From assembly GCA_040002435.1 (NCBI GenBank), contig JBDUEM010000003.1, forward strand, positions 20,172-84,171: DNA of 64,000 bases, read 5' to 3'. The translations under genes and the position numbers were made by a program. The notes beneath the pieces were generated by a model. It saw nothing but the letters and a program-made list of their open reading frames with translations, was not told the DNA's origin and searched no databases. The DNA is from JANXXV01 sp040002435 (GTDB taxonomy: Bacteria; Acidobacteriota; Terriglobia; Bryobacterales; Bryobacteraceae). This document shows, piece by piece, positions 46,350 to 55,580 of the stretch (positions are counted from its first letter, which is position 1; each line of letters opens with the position of its first letter).

Positions 46350-49300
46350 TCAGAAGTAGAGTTTCAGTGCAACCTGCAACTGGCGCGGAGCCGTAGAAGT
46401 GCTGGTGACACGGCCAACGGTGCCTGTATCCAAAGTAGAGTTGGGCGCCGCGAAGCTGGGCGTGTTCGGGAGGTTAAAGGCCTCCAGACGGAACTGAAGC
46501 CTCGCTCTTTCCGTTACCTGGAACTGCTTGAACATGGAGAAGTCGATGGTTCGCACGATATCCGTAGGAAGAATGCGCAACCCCGAATTACCGTAAACGA
46601 AATTGGGGGCGATGGCGAAGGCTGAGGTATCAAACCACTTCTCCAGCGTCGGGTTGTCCAGCTTGCCAGAGGCAATCCGGTTGGGCCGCTGTCCGCCCAC
46701 CCCGGTGTTTGCGACGTCGCGCGAAACGGTTACCGTATACGGTACGCCGCTGCGGAAAAGCAGGATGCCCTGCAATTGCCATCCACCCACCACGGCGTTG
46801 GTCACCCGGCTTGCGTTATCGAGGAAATGCCGTCCCTTTCCAAACGGCAGCTCATAGCCGGTACTGAACGAGAACGAATGCGGCACCTGGTATTCGGACG
46901 GGCCTTTCTCAAAACGATAGCGGCCTCCCGCAGCCGCAGTATTCGTGACCCAGAGGCTCTTGGAGAACGTATAGGAAGACAGGAACCACACGCCCGCTGA
47001 CATGCGTTTTTCAAACTTTGCCTGCAGCGCGTGATACGTGGTGGAAACATCGCTCGCAATATATCCGAAGCTGGCGAACCTGGGGAACGGACGCCGGGCC
47101 TGCACGCCTCCGGTGCCAGGATCGGGAATGTTGAATGCGTCATTGCCTTGAATGTTGGAACCCTTATTCCCCACGTATTCAATATCGGCCATCATGGTCT
47201 TGGACACCTGCTGCTGAACGCCGAGATTCCAGTGCTGATCGTAGCCCATCTTCATGTGCGTATACTCCGGTCCCAGGGTGATTGTGGAATTCGGTGAACC
47301 CAGCGGAGCGCCGAGGTAGAAATCAGCCAGTGTGCGGTTCGGAATCACGCCGCGGTCGTTCAGTGCGCTGTCTCCCAAATTGAACGGGGGCATGTTCAGG
47401 TTCACGCGTCCGTCGGTATACTCGCCTTCGTAGAAAATACCGTAGCCGCCGCGGATCACCGTGGTTTCGCCTATCGGCCGCCACGCGAATCCGAAGCGCG
47501 GAGCCCACTGTGTGTTGTCAGGATACGTGATGGAATATGGAAGCCCGGCCTCGCTGCTGGTCTGGATCAGATCCTTCAGGTAGCCGTATGCCGTGGCCGC
47601 AGCGGGCTGCGCGGCCAAGTCGATATCCTTGGTTTTGCTGGCGACGATGATCGGCCTAGCCAGCGTTCCATCGAACGTGCCTGTCTGTCCGCGATAAGAA
47701 GTAGCCCACGGCGTGTGTTCGTATCGCAAGCCGATATTCAGTGTCAGGCGATTGGAAACTTTGTAGTCGTCCTGCACGAAGAACTGCCACGAGTTGTAGC
47801 TTCCGCCGAATGTATCTGACGGATACCCGCGTCCGCCATTGGCGGGAAGGCCCAGGGCCCAATCCGCGAAGCCGTCGCCGGTGCGCGTGGGACTGGCGGG
47901 GTTCTCCGTATTCTGCCCGTTGAAGGTCCAGTTGCCCATGTAGATTTTGCTGTCCGTACCGAGCCACTGGTAGTGGCGCATCTTGACGCCTGCCTTAATG
48001 ACATGCTTGCCCTTGATCCACGTCAGATTGTCGGTGAACTCCAACGTGTAGCGATCCTGCGTCTTCGGGCGCTGGTCAAATGTCGATCCATTGAGACTGG
48101 CATAACCGGACCAGGCGAAGTCAGGGAAAGATCCAATGTCAGAGGCCCGCCGCAGCGTCTCGGTGCCCTTGATGCCCGCGTCCTTGTTGAAGTCTCGCCC
48201 CTGCAGATAGGCATTCAGCTTGATCAGGCCGTAGAGAATGTTGAAGCGGAATTCGTTCAGCACCGTGGGCCGCAACGTACTGGTGATGCTGGTGGTATAG
48301 TTCTGTCCGCGGGTGGCCGAGTTGGCAAAGCCAAGCGCCGGTGTGCCTCCAGGCTCGCCCAGACGGTTGTCGTTGAGGCTGTAACGGAAGAATACCTTGT
48401 GCTTGTCGCTGGCATTGATATCAAAGCGCGCCGTCAGCTGGTCTTCATCCAGAACGGTTGACGGAGAGAAGGTAAAGTTTCCGCCGGGCGTGGCCGCGGT
48501 TGTCAAATACGGATTGAAGAAGGCTGCTTGCGGCGAGAGGCGTGCCGTGGGGATGCGGTTTCCCGGAAAGGGAGTGCGGATGGTTCCGCTTCCCGCAGGG
48601 TTCGGCACCGTGGTCAGCGGGTCGTAGATCGTGTTCGATAGTGCGCTGAAGTCCCCTGCCAGCATGGCGGCGGTCGGGCTCGGCCGGGTCACCACATTGC
48701 CCTGCCGTTCGCGCATGCCTTCGTAATTCACAAAGAAGAACAGCCGGTTCTTGCCGTTGTAAATCTTAGGAAGCACCACGGGTCCGCCCACCGAGGCGCC
48801 GAACTGGTTGCGTTTCAGAATGTCGCGGCGGACGCCGAAGAAGTTGCGCGCGTCCAGCTTGTCGTTGCGCAGGAACTCATAGAGGGTGCCGCGAATTGCG
48901 TTCGTACCGGACTTCGTGGTGGCGTTGAAGAAACTGCCCGACCGGCTGTGCTCCGCCGAATAAGCACTTTGCTGAACGCTGAACTCCTGCAGCGCATCGA
49001 CGGAAGTTTGAATCCAACTGCCGCCTTGGTGCTGCTCACTGGTGTCGGTGCCGTCAAGGTAATAAGAGACCTGTCTGCCGCGCACGCCGCTGATGGTTGT
49101 TCCGTTGAAAAATTCCGGACGAATGCGAGTCACGTTTCCGGTTCCCGTCAGAAGCACCACGCCGGGAGTCAGCCGCGCCAGTTCATTGAACCCGCGGCCG
49201 TTCAGTGGCAGATCGACGATCTGGCTGTTCGTCATCACGTGGCCTAATGAGCCGGACTCCGAATTCAACAGGGGCAGATCGGAATTGACTTCGATGACCG

Positions 49301-49661
49301 AACTGGTTTCGCCCAACACGAGATCCACGTCGAGCAGCAGATCTTTTCCGACCACCATCTCCACCCCCTGTCGGACCGTGGTGCGGAAGCCCGCGGCCGT
49401 TACCGCTACGTCGTAGATGCCCGGGTTGAGTGACGCCGCTACAAAGGCCCCATGGTCGTTGGTAATGAATTTCTGTGCGACGTTGGTTTCCCGGTTGGTG
49501 ACCGTCACACTGGCGTTGGCGACCGACGCTTTATTCGGATCGTACACCGTTCCGGAGATTCGTCCGGTCTGGATTTGTGCGACCAATACTAAACTCAGGG
49601 AAAGGGCGAGCAGGGCGATGGAAAGTGCTTTCGTCAACAAAGACGTTCTTCTGCGGCTCAT
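46350..49661 (-). CDS. Oar-type TonB-dependent receptor with carboxypeptidase-regulatory domain
   Basis: The protein has 1103 residues. After a signal peptide, residues about 30-120 form a carboxypeptidase-regulatory-like domain (GRISGTVYDPNKASVANASV). The plug follows (LPLNGRGFNELARLTPGVV), then the barrel with FEFLRNDKLDARNFFGVR-like sequence, RNQFGASVGGPVVLPKIYNG and FPGNRIPTARLSPQ. It ends LQVALKLYF with the terminal Phe needed for outer-membrane insertion. It is full length for the family. As first gene of the operon it presumably imports the oligosaccharide handled by the glycosidase, permease and dehydratase downstream. The promoter region carries a FadR-type operator. Confidence 0.93.
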   Translation of the reverse strand: MSRRRTSLLTKALSIALLALSLSLVLVAQIQTGRISGTVYDPNKASVANASVTVTNRETNVAQKFITNDHGAFVAASLNPGIYDVAVTAAGFRTTVRQGVEMVVGKDLLLDVDLVLGETSSVIEVNSDLPLLNSESGSLGHVMTNSQIVDLPLNGRGFNELARLTPGVVLLTGTGNVTRIRPEFFNGTTISGVRGRQVSYYLDGTDTSEQHQGGSWIQTSVDALQEFSVQQSAYSAEHSRSGSFFNATTKSGTNAIRGTLYEFLRNDKLDARNFFGVRRDILKRNQFGASVGGPVVLPKIYNGKNRLFFFVNYEGMRERQGNVVTRPSPTAAMLAGDFSALSNTIYDPLTTVPNPAGSGTIRTPFPGNRIPTARLSPQAAFFNPYLTTAATPGGNFTFSPSTVLDEDQLTARFDINASDKHKVFFRYSLNDNRLGEPGGTPALGFANSATRGQNYTTSITSTLRPTVLNEFRFNILYGLIKLNAYLQGRDFNKDAGIKGTETLRRASDIGSFPDFAWSGYASLNGSTFDQRPKTQDRYTLEFTDNLTWIKGKHVIKAGVKMRHYQWLGTDSKIYMGNWTFNGQNTENPASPTRTGDGFADWALGLPANGGRGYPSDTFGGSYNSWQFFVQDDYKVSNRLTLNIGLRYEHTPWATSYRGQTGTFDGTLARPIIVASKTKDIDLAAQPAAATAYGYLKDLIQTSSEAGLPYSITYPDNTQWAPRFGFAWRPIGETTVIRGGYGIFYEGEYTDGRVNLNMPPFNLGDSALNDRGVIPNRTLADFYLGAPLGSPNSTITLGPEYTHMKMGYDQHWNLGVQQQVSKTMMADIEYVGNKGSNIQGNDAFNIPDPGTGGVQARRPFPRFASFGYIASDVSTTYHALQAKFEKRMSAGVWFLSSYTFSKSLWVTNTAAAGGRYRFEKGPSEYQVPHSFSFSTGYELPFGKGRHFLDNASRVTNAVVGGWQLQGILLFRSGVPYTVTVSRDVANTGVGGQRPNRIASGKLDNPTLEKWFDTSAFAIAPNFVYGNSGLRILPTDIVRTIDFSMFKQFQVTERARLQFRLEAFNLPNTPSFAAPNSTLDTGTVGRVTSTSTAPRQLQVALKLYF

Positions 49662-49701
49662 ACGTGTGACCCACCTTCTGAAGGATGTGAAAACTTAGTG
49701 A

Positions 49702-49730
49702 ATGGTACTACCAATCAAAGGGCACGTCAA
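49702..49730 (-). promoter_or_regulatory. Predicted promoter of the TonB-receptor operon with overlapping FadR-type operator
   Basis: On the minus strand TTGACG (49725-49730) and TACCAT (49702-49707) are separated by 17 nt. The near-perfect palindrome TGGTACTACCA (49703-49713) covers the -10 box and fits the FadR-subfamily consensus TNGTNNNACNA. The divergent gene encodes a FadR-subfamily regulator, so repression by occlusion of the promoter is the simplest reading. Confidence 0.7.
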
Positions 49731-49790
49731 GGGTTTGATTCAGCGAAACGCCAGCGCTGCGCAACAATTATGCTATATTTGGTTGGTCCT

Positions 49791-50552
49791 ATGGCAGCAA
49801 AATCTCCGGTTGTCTCGAAAGACGACGTAACCGGCAGGCTCATTGGCGTATTCAAAAACCTGATCTCAGAGGGTACTTTGACGCCAGGTGGGCGCCTTCC
49901 CGCTGAACGCGATCTGGCGGATACGTTCGGCGTGAGCCGTTCTTCCCTGCGTCAGGCTCTCAAGGTTCTCGAGATCATGGGCGTCATCTCGCAACGGGTT
50001 GGCGACGGAACTTATTTGAACGCCGGCGCGCCTTCCATCTTAAGTGAATCGATGGAATTCCTGATTCTGCTGGACGGCATCTCGTTTCACGAACTCATGG
50101 AAGCGAGGCTCATCGTGGAGCCGGAACTTGCTGCACGGGCGGCCATCCGCGCTACTCCCGAGGACATTCTCGACCTAAGCGACGTCCATGCCCGCATGGA
50201 GCAGAGAAAGTCCGACACGCCGCGGTTGGTGGAAGCGGATCTGCTGTTTCATCAGACATTGTTCCGCATCTCCGGAAATCGGGTTTGCAGCATCATGTTC
50301 ACTGTGGTTCATCAATCAGTCCATCAATTGATGGCACTGACCGCGGCCCTGGTGGATCCGGAGCATACGCTGATGCTGCACCGCCGGATCATCACGGCGA
50401 TCCGGAAAGGGGACGCCGATGAAGCGCGGCGCAGGATGGCGGAACATTTGCAGGATGCCACAGGCCTTCTTGCCAAGACGGCGGCAAAGCAAACCGAAAC
50501 CAAGCTGCTGACGCGCCTGACGAAACTGGCGTCACAGATGGACGGCCGCTAG
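49791..50552 (+). CDS. GntR-family transcriptional regulator, FadR subfamily
   Basis: The protein has 253 residues from ATG 49791; the frame is open from 49698 but the extra residues are not family-like. The winged helix spans about residues 8-75, with LPAERDLADTFGVSRSSLRQ and the wing QRVGDGTYL. The FCD ligand domain follows, all-helical, with LMEARLIVEPELAARAAIRA in part, FHQTLFRISGN, and His residues (FHQT, LHRRII) in the positions that bind a metal. Regulators of this type usually sense sugar acids or other carboxylates, fitting the dehydratase and permease in the divergent operon. No ribosome site precedes the ATG, so a leaderless transcript is possible. Confidence 0.93.
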   Translation: MAAKSPVVSKDDVTGRLIGVFKNLISEGTLTPGGRLPAERDLADTFGVSRSSLRQALKVLEIMGVISQRVGDGTYLNAGAPSILSESMEFLILLDGISFHELMEARLIVEPELAARAAIRATPEDILDLSDVHARMEQRKSDTPRLVEADLLFHQTLFRISGNRVCSIMFTVVHQSVHQLMALTAALVDPEHTLMLHRRIITAIRKGDADEARRRMAEHLQDATGLLAKTAAKQTETKLLTRLTKLASQMDGR

Positions 50553-50569
50553 CCGGACGAGACTAACGG

Positions 50570-52060
50570 TTAGACCACGGGCGGACGGCGGCGTCCAATG
50601 TTCGTAGCCTGTTCGAAGGCGTACGCCAGTTGGAGCACCGTGAAGTCCTCCTGGTAGCGTCCAACGATCTGCAACCCAACGGGCAATCCTTCCGGTGTGA
50701 ATCCCGCTGGCACGGAGATGGCAGGATTTCCCACAATCGAGATGTACCAGCAGGACTTCATCCAGTCGATGTAGCTCTCCATCCTGACTCCATTCACTTC
50801 CGTCGGGTAGGGCTGGTTAACGTCGAACGGCGGAACCTGTGTGGTGGGCAATATGAAAAAATCGTACCTGCGCAGAAACGCCTGAAAGCGCCGCCAGAGT
50901 TGGCCATGCAAGGTTTCGGCGCGTGCCAGGTCGGAACCAGTGAGGCGAAGTCCGTCTTCAATTTCGCGCAACAGCGTGTCTTTATAAGCGGCCCGACGCG
51001 AGCGGATGCGCTCGCCATGAGTGGCGGCGCTGGTCCCGGCGCGAATCGTCTTGAAGGCGAAGTCGGCGCCTGAAAAATCCGGCTCGGCCTGTTCCACTAC
51101 GCAGCCAAGGTTTTCGAAGATCTTCCGCTGGCTATCCACCACCGAGCGCACTCGTGGATCAAACGGAATGCCACCGAGGTCTTTGAACCAGGCGATTCGT
51201 ATGTCTTTGAACGCGCGGTCGAGCGGCCGGTAGAACGTTTCGCCGGGCTCCGGCAGCGAGAGGGGAGCGTCCGGGTCAGGTCCGGCCACCGCGCTCAGCA
51301 GCAGGACAACATCCGAGACCGATCGGGCCATCGGCCCCGACGCGCTTAGGGTGGACCAGGCGAACGAGGCCTTTGGATTCGGCACGCGGCCGGGCGACGC
51401 CCGAAATCCAACCACGTTGGAGTAAGCTGCCGGATTCCGCAGCGATCCGCCGGTATCGCTGCCGTCCGCGATGGGGACCATTCCGCACGCCAGCGCTACC
51501 CCCGCTCCGCCGCTGGATCCGCCACAGGTCTTCGAGGTGTCGTAAGGATTCCGCGTAGCGCCGAAGACGGTATTAAAAGTCTGCGAACCCGCGCCGAATT
51601 CAGGAGTGTTGGTCTTCCCTAATGTGATCGCGCCTGCTTGCCGGATGCGTTTTACTATCAGGTCATCCTCCCGCGGCACGTTGTCTTTGAACAAAGGCGA
51701 GCCGAAAGTAGTGCGGATGCCTTTGGTCTCCACCAGGTCTTTGTGTGCGACAGGAAGACCATGCAACGGACCCAATGCCGCGCCCCGGGCCTGAGCCTCG
51801 TCCGCCTGCCTGGCTGCCTCCTCCGCCATTTCCGGAACCAGCGTAACGATGGCATTCACTTTTGGGTTTACGCGCTCAATCTGCTTGAGGTGTGCCGCCA
51901 GCGCCTCGCGGGCCGAGAGCTTTTTCCGCCGGATCAACTGCGCCATTTCGCGTGCGCTCAGATAGCAGACGTCAGCGGCCGTCGCCGGCTGCGCCTGTAG
52001 CAGCGGCGCGGCGGCGGCAGTTATCAGGACATCGCGCCGCGTCGGCGGGCCCGAACTCAT
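50570..52060 (-). CDS. Amidase-signature family hydrolase, Tat-exported
   Basis: The protein has 496 residues. A twin-arginine type signal (TRRDVLITAAAAPLLQAQPA) opens the protein. The amidase signature triad is Lys107 (LPVAHKDLVETKG), the cis-Ser in CGGSSGGAG (Ser182/183) and nucleophile Ser206 in DGSDTGGSLRNPA, so it should be active. Substrate unknown; AspRS-linked GatA function is unlikely because of the export signal and the absence of gatB/C. The start overlaps the stop of the propeller gene by one base (TGATG), making it the last gene of a three-gene operon. Confidence 0.92.
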   Translation of the reverse strand: MSSGPPTRRDVLITAAAAPLLQAQPATAADVCYLSAREMAQLIRRKKLSAREALAAHLKQIERVNPKVNAIVTLVPEMAEEAARQADEAQARGAALGPLHGLPVAHKDLVETKGIRTTFGSPLFKDNVPREDDLIVKRIRQAGAITLGKTNTPEFGAGSQTFNTVFGATRNPYDTSKTCGGSSGGAGVALACGMVPIADGSDTGGSLRNPAAYSNVVGFRASPGRVPNPKASFAWSTLSASGPMARSVSDVVLLLSAVAGPDPDAPLSLPEPGETFYRPLDRAFKDIRIAWFKDLGGIPFDPRVRSVVDSQRKIFENLGCVVEQAEPDFSGADFAFKTIRAGTSAATHGERIRSRRAAYKDTLLREIEDGLRLTGSDLARAETLHGQLWRRFQAFLRRYDFFILPTTQVPPFDVNQPYPTEVNGVRMESYIDWMKSCWYISIVGNPAISVPAGFTPEGLPVGLQIVGRYQEDFTVLQLAYAFEQATNIGRRRPPVV

Positions 52061-53043
52061 CAGGGCAACTCCACCGTGATAATGCGTTTGGGTATTTTGC
52101 CCACCGCAATCTTGGTGATCTCCTTGCGCGCGGGAACATCCAGGACCGAGACGGAATTCGATCCCGCGTTCGAGACAAAGCAGCGCGTACTGTCTGGAGT
52201 GAAGGTCAACCAGTCCGGGCCGCGGCCCACGGGGATTGTGGCCAGATGCTTCAGATCGGGCATGGAGAATACAGAGACGGAATTATCCAGAAGACTGGTC
52301 ACCCACAAGGTCTTGCCATCGGGCGTGATGCCGATGCCGTGGGCGTACGTGTCTGGGATCAGCGGCTTTGCGCCCGGCGGTCCGTCAGGCAGCAGGACGT
52401 TGCGCGTTACCTTTCGGGTGTTGTAGTCCACTACCGCAAAGCCGTGCAGTTTGGAAAGTTGCACGAAGATGCGGTGGCCCTTCGCGTCGAACGTCAAAGG
52501 GCGCGGCACTCCGGGGAGCGGAATTTCGAAATCCGGCTTCTCGGTTTTGATGTCGATCGCGGTCAGTTTGTTCTCGCCCATTGAGGTGGCGATCATGTCC
52601 TTGCCGTCGGGAGACAGGTAAACATTGTGCGGCTCTTGCCCCACGGGAATGCTCTTCACTTTCTCCATGGAAGCGGTATCCACGACATCCACCCACGACT
52701 CCTGGCGAATACAGACGTACACACGGCGGCCGTCCGGTGTGATGGCGACATTGTTCGGACGGCGGCCCAGAGGCACGCGGCGAAGGATCTTCGAACTCTT
52801 GCGATCTACGACGTCGAGCACGTCTTCGCTTTCGCTGGAGACATAGAAGCGGGACTTGTCGGGCGAGAAAACGATGCCATGCGGGTTCTTGGAGACCTTG
52901 ATATCGGCGCTGACGGAATTGGTGAGCGGATCGATGACCGTGATATCGTCGCCATCGCTGTTGGCGACGTAGATGTGGACCGAAGCGGCGAACAGCGGCG
53001 CGGTGAGGAAGAACGATAAGAATTTGCGCATCGTGTTCAGCAT
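52060..53043 (-). CDS. Secreted YVTN-type beta-propeller protein
   Basis: The protein has 327 residues from ATG 53043, which has GGAG 6 nt upstream and lies 2 nt after the stop of the TPP enzyme gene. Signal peptide MRKFLSFFLTAPLFAAS follows four residues later. About seven blades carry the YVTN pattern: VYVCIRQESWVDVVDT, IYVANSDGDDITVIDP and LWVTSLLDNSVSVFS. Proteins of this type are extracytoplasmic and often accompany quinoprotein or binding systems; no catalytic site is evident. Its position between a cytoplasmic TPP enzyme and an exported amidase is puzzling. Confidence 0.9.
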   Translation of the reverse strand: MLNTMRKFLSFFLTAPLFAASVHIYVANSDGDDITVIDPLTNSVSADIKVSKNPHGIVFSPDKSRFYVSSESEDVLDVVDRKSSKILRRVPLGRRPNNVAITPDGRRVYVCIRQESWVDVVDTASMEKVKSIPVGQEPHNVYLSPDGKDMIATSMGENKLTAIDIKTEKPDFEIPLPGVPRPLTFDAKGHRIFVQLSKLHGFAVVDYNTRKVTRNVLLPDGPPGAKPLIPDTYAHGIGITPDGKTLWVTSLLDNSVSVFSMPDLKHLATIPVGRGPDWLTFTPDSTRCFVSNAGSNSVSVLDVPARKEITKIAVGKIPKRIITVELP

Positions 53044-53045
53044 AC

Positions 53046-54698
53046 TTAACTCCGCTTCTTGCCGCTGATCTGCCAGTCGGTGAATGGGGAACGGACGCCG
53101 CGAATGTTGACGTTCAGACAATAGGGAACGCCGGCGGAAAAGGCGCGAGCGACGGCCGGGCCAACTTGCTCCAGGGTGTCGATGGTTTCACCTGCGCCGC
53201 CGAAGCCCTGCATCACAATGTCGTAGCGGGTTGCGCGCAGTTCGCAAGCTACCGTTGCCGGACCGGTCAGCGCGGATTGCAGTTCGCGTTCCAGACCCCA
53301 GCCCGCGTCGTTTCCGACAATGATGACGATGGGCAGTTTATACCGTACGGCAGTATCCATTTCGGCAATGTAGAAACCGAGGGATCCGTCTCCCGTGATA
53401 ATCGCTACCGGCCTCTGCGGATGCGCCATCTGCAGGGCCATGCCGTTGGGCAGCGCGGAACCAATGGTGCCGAGAGGGCCCAGACGCAGCCAGCCCCCGC
53501 TTTCGAGGGCGGGCAGCGACGCGCGGCCCCAATGGGCGAAGTCCCCTCCGTCCCAGGCGTAGAGGATGTCCGGCGGCAAGGCCTTCTTCAGTTCCGCGTA
53601 GAAGGCGGCGGGATGCATTGGGGAGGAGTTATCTTTCGCTGTTTCAGCGAGGCGGGCCTCCCATTCGGACTTCAGCGCTCTTAAATGCGCTAACCATTCC
53701 GGGCGGGGCGGAATGTCCGTCTTCAGCGCCGCCAGCGTGCTCTTCACGTCGGCGTGAATGGCGACGTCGAGTTTGTGATTGAGGCCAAGTTCCTGTTCAT
53801 GCACGTCGATCTGAATGAACTTCGCCGTGGTGGAAAACAGACGCGCCCCACCGAGCGCCAAGCGGTAATCGATTCTCTTGCCGACTACCAGAAACAGATC
53901 GGCTTCCTTGAAAGCAGTGCGCACTGCGACGTTGAGCGCCGGGTCGGCGTATCCCATACAGAGCGGGTGATCGTCAGGCACCGTGCCCTTCGCCATGGTG
54001 ATGGTGTAGAGAGGCAGGTTGGTCTTTTCGATGAACAGCCGGAGTTCCGCCGCGGCGTCACCCCACCAGACCCCGCTGCCCGCGATGACGACTGGCTTTT
54101 CAGCGGACTTGAGTAACTCGATGGCCTTGCGGATCTGCGCGGCGTTCGGCTGGGCCGGGCAAGCTTCGGGGATAGAAAATGCTGGCGCTACAGTGCCTGC
54201 CTCAGCGGTGAAGAGGTCGACTGGAATCGTCAGGTGGACCGCGCCCCGGCGGCCCGCGTTGGCCTCAATATATGCCCGTGAAAGGTAGAAGGGAATCTGG
54301 CCCGCGGTGGCCGGTTGCGCGGCCCACTTCGTTACGGGCGCGGCCATGCCGACCTGGTCGATATCCTGAAAGGCCTGCCGGTCGGCTACGGCATTGGCGC
54401 GGCTGCCGCTGATCGCCAGGAGAGGGCTGGCGGCAAGCTGAGCGGTGGCAATGCCTGTGAGGGAATTTGTGTGACCTGGACCGCCGGTTACCAGAGACAG
54501 GGCGGGCTTGCGGTGAATCCGAGCCCAGGCGTCCGCCATGTGCGTGACCCCGGATTCGTGACGCATATGGACAATCTCTACGCCAGCCTTAGCCGCCACG
54601 GTAAGCACCTCATTGAGGTGATCACCAACCAGCGTGAAGATGTGGTTGATCCCGAGGTCGAGGATGGTTCGAACGAATAAATCGGCTCCCGTTGGCAT
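53046..54698 (-). CDS. Thiamine-pyrophosphate enzyme, acetolactate synthase large-subunit-like
   Basis: The protein has 550 residues; ATG 54698 opens MPTGADLFVRTI, while an in-frame GTG at 54716 would add six residues. The three domains of the decarboxylase/synthase family are complete. The PYR domain has catalytic Glu in VHMRHESGVTHMADA and the GGPGHTNSLTG loop. The central domain is Rossmann-like. The PP domain has the TPP motif GDGSLGFYIAEMDTAV ending in Asn in VGNDAGWG. It lacks the specific residues I would need to call acetolactate synthase, benzoylformate decarboxylase or oxalyl-CoA decarboxylase, so the substrate stays open. It is first gene of the operon with the propeller and amidase. 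Confidence 0.88.
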   Translation of the reverse strand: MPTGADLFVRTILDLGINHIFTLVGDHLNEVLTVAAKAGVEIVHMRHESGVTHMADAWARIHRKPALSLVTGGPGHTNSLTGIATAQLAASPLLAISGSRANAVADRQAFQDIDQVGMAAPVTKWAAQPATAGQIPFYLSRAYIEANAGRRGAVHLTIPVDLFTAEAGTVAPAFSIPEACPAQPNAAQIRKAIELLKSAEKPVVIAGSGVWWGDAAAELRLFIEKTNLPLYTITMAKGTVPDDHPLCMGYADPALNVAVRTAFKEADLFLVVGKRIDYRLALGGARLFSTTAKFIQIDVHEQELGLNHKLDVAIHADVKSTLAALKTDIPPRPEWLAHLRALKSEWEARLAETAKDNSSPMHPAAFYAELKKALPPDILYAWDGGDFAHWGRASLPALESGGWLRLGPLGTIGSALPNGMALQMAHPQRPVAIITGDGSLGFYIAEMDTAVRYKLPIVIIVGNDAGWGLERELQSALTGPATVACELRATRYDIVMQGFGGAGETIDTLEQVGPAVARAFSAGVPYCLNVNIRGVRSPFTDWQISGKKRS

Positions 54699-54722
54699 AA
54701 AAATTATTATGCCCACAACGGG

Positions 54723-54956
54723 CTAGCTTTGGGTTTTCTTTTTCCTGGCAGGCTTCTTCTTGCCCTTGGCGTTGGGAACCTGGTTTTTAGCCTTATCCAA
54801 ATCAGGCGTATCGTGAGGGGTGGTGCCCTCAGGAGGCGGCGCGACCCCAGTCGCCGGCTGATTGGCGTAGGGCGGCGGATTCAAAGGCTTGTCATCCTTC
54901 CCCGGCTTCGGAGTCTGGGCGAACGCCGCCGTCAGGCAGAATAGAATCACGGCCAT
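54723..54956 (-). CDS. Small exported Pro/Lys-rich protein
   Basis: The protein has 77 residues from ATG 54956, which has AGGAAG about 10 nt upstream; an ATG at 54995 would overlap the divergent gene. Signal peptide MAVILFCLTAAFAQ is followed by a low-complexity mature part rich in Pro, Lys and Asp, ending in a basic tail (KGKKKPARKKKTQS). It is probably periplasmic or associated with nucleic acid or cell wall by charge. Function unknown. The open frame extends far upstream on this strand, but that part is antisense to the next gene. Confidence 0.65.
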   Translation of the reverse strand: MAVILFCLTAAFAQTPKPGKDDKPLNPPPYANQPATGVAPPPEGTTPHDTPDLDKAKNQVPNAKGKKKPARKKKTQS

Positions 54957-54980
54957 GGGTAAAATCTTCCTGATTCGCTT

Positions 54981-55580
54981 ATGAATAAGTGGCATGGATT
55001 GAGGTTGTGCAAGTTGATCGCCATGTTGCTGATGGGATTCACGGCGAATGCTGTCGAACTTCGCATCCACCACAGCGTCATAAAGAAGATTCTGGCCGAA
55101 CAGGTGTTCACCGACGACGGACGGAAGTACGTCAGGGCGAACCGCGCTGCAAAATGCACTTATGCCTATCTGGAGAATCCGGAAATCGGGGAAGAGAAAG
55201 GGCGGCTGAAGATTCGCGCCCGCTTCAGCGGGAGGTCGGCTAAGGACTTTTTCGGTCGATGTGTGGGTCTGGGCGATTCGTTTCTTGTGGCCATCACCGC
55301 TGTCCCTTACTACGAAAATGGTTTGATTCGGCTGAAAGAGGTAAACGTGGTGAGTGAGGATAAGGACGGAATCTACATCCGCGGCGTGCGCGCCGCTTTG
55401 ACGGAGAACCTGTCCAAACAGTTCTCCTACGGCGTGATGCTGGACGCGAAGAAAATTCTGGAAGAGCAACGAGCCAAAGCGCCTTACAGCCAGCAACTGG
55501 TGAGTTTTAACGTCACGCAAATTCGCGTAACCGGCGATGCAATGGTGTTGACGATGGATTTCGTGCTGGATGTCAGGTAG
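54981..55580 (+). CDS. Exported protein of unknown function
   Basis: The protein has 199 residues, with a signal-like N-terminus (LCKLIAMLLMGFTANA). The mature part starts VELRIHHSVIKKILAEQVF and contains GRLKIRARFSGRS and YENGLIRLKEVNVVSEDKDG. An amphipathic beta-barrel or lipid-binding fold, as in DUF1439- or BPI-like proteins, is possible from the alternating pattern, but this is only an impression. It is divergent from the small Pro/Lys-rich gene with 24 bp between starts, so they share a control region. The stop codon lies within the terminator stem. Confidence 0.78.
   Translation: MNKWHGLRLCKLIAMLLMGFTANAVELRIHHSVIKKILAEQVFTDDGRKYVRANRAAKCTYAYLENPEIGEEKGRLKIRARFSGRSAKDFFGRCVGLGDSFLVAITAVPYYENGLIRLKEVNVVSEDKDGIYIRGVRAALTENLSKQFSYGVMLDAKKILEEQRAKAPYSQQLVSFNVTQIRVTGDAMVLTMDFVLDVR

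Noticed and set aside
54957..55520. Upstream extension of the small Pro/Lys-rich gene to 265 codons
   Set aside because: The extension is antisense to the exported unknown at 54981-55580. The internal ATG with ribosome site and signal peptide is far more convincing.
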